Source: Paulinella micropora (taxonomy: Eukaryota; Cercozoa; Imbricatea; Euglyphida). From it: a stretch of DNA of 25,247 nt. The stretch covers positions 665,803 through 691,049 of the forward strand of contig BJOX01000176.1 in NCBI GenBank assembly GCA_009731375.1. The letters are read 5' to 3'. Below are positions 1 through 25,247 of the stretch, piece by piece; the first letter of the stretch is position 1, and every line of letters begins with the position of its first letter. The translations under genes and the position numbers were made by a program. The notes beneath the pieces were generated by a model. That model was not told where the DNA came from, did not search any database, and saw nothing but the letters and a program-made list of their open reading frames with translations.

Positions 1-25090
<25,090 letters not shown>

Positions 25091-25103
25091 CTTGATACAA
25101 ACA

Positions 25104-25179
<76 letters not shown>

Positions 25180-25212
25180 GTAGGTAGGTAGGTAGGTAGG
25201 TAGGTAGGTAGG

Positions 25213-25247
<35 letters not shown>
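25091..25247. repeat. GATA and GGTA repeat to the window edge
   Basis: Intron upstream of E1; GATA (25106-25180), GGTA (25178-25214), GATA. Confidence 0.92.

Overview
The window is one stretch of a single large, intron-rich eukaryotic nuclear gene. It reads entirely on the minus strand and is open at both ends. I identify it as midasin (MDN1/Rea1), the giant AAA+ ATPase that removes assembly factors from pre-60S ribosomal particles. The visible part is the long helical linker that follows the AAA+ ring, up to the first residues of the acidic tail. The ring exons should lie beyond base 25247 and the MIDAS domain beyond base 1. The identification rests on motifs recalled from the human and yeast family: RWRKLEL at the start of exon 18, SSLGQFGARLQML in exon 20, HRKLFKL followed by VKEYSAVL across exons 23 and 24, and GMGEGEGEKDVSEQ at the left edge. 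I chain 37 exons (E1 at 25090 down to E37 at 1) with about 8.0 kb of coding sequence. Codon phase agrees at 35 consecutive joins; the stretch between E26 and E27 (6495-8228) is unresolved.

The organism cannot be named from the sequence. It is a eukaryote with GC-rich, Ala/Gln/Leu/Ser-rich exons. Its introns consist almost wholly of microsatellites: GATA/TATC, GGTA, ATAC/TATG, GA, GAAA, AATC, TTAC, ATATC, CAA and ATC. Several exons are very small (27, 29, 33, 42, 47 and 48 nt). Four assembly gaps sit at homopolymer G or C runs. I see no plus-strand gene, no RNA gene and no CRISPR.

Layout from right to left, which is transcription order. 25090-22445: E1-E5, including an array of degenerate E2 copies among CAA/ATC repeats. 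21589-20233: E6, the largest exon. 19796-15836: E7-E15, with tandem copies of E11, E13 and E15. 15835-12171: E16 and E17, lying between two 328-bp inverted repeat arms. 12170-8229: E18-E26, with a 200-bp MITE-like element at 9445-9644. 7875-6867: three weak exon candidates. 6494-1: E27-E37, with fourfold copies of E29 and two long poly-serine exons.

The most unusual signal is that many exons have partial or whole copies of one edge lying in the neighbouring microsatellite introns, usually on the same strand. Their ages run from identical (E29) to decayed with stops (E2, E30). A few short copies (E13, E18, E19, part of E15) differ from the true exon almost only at synonymous positions. Either diverged coding copies were caught up in repeat-driven duplication, or the assembly has mixed two gene copies.
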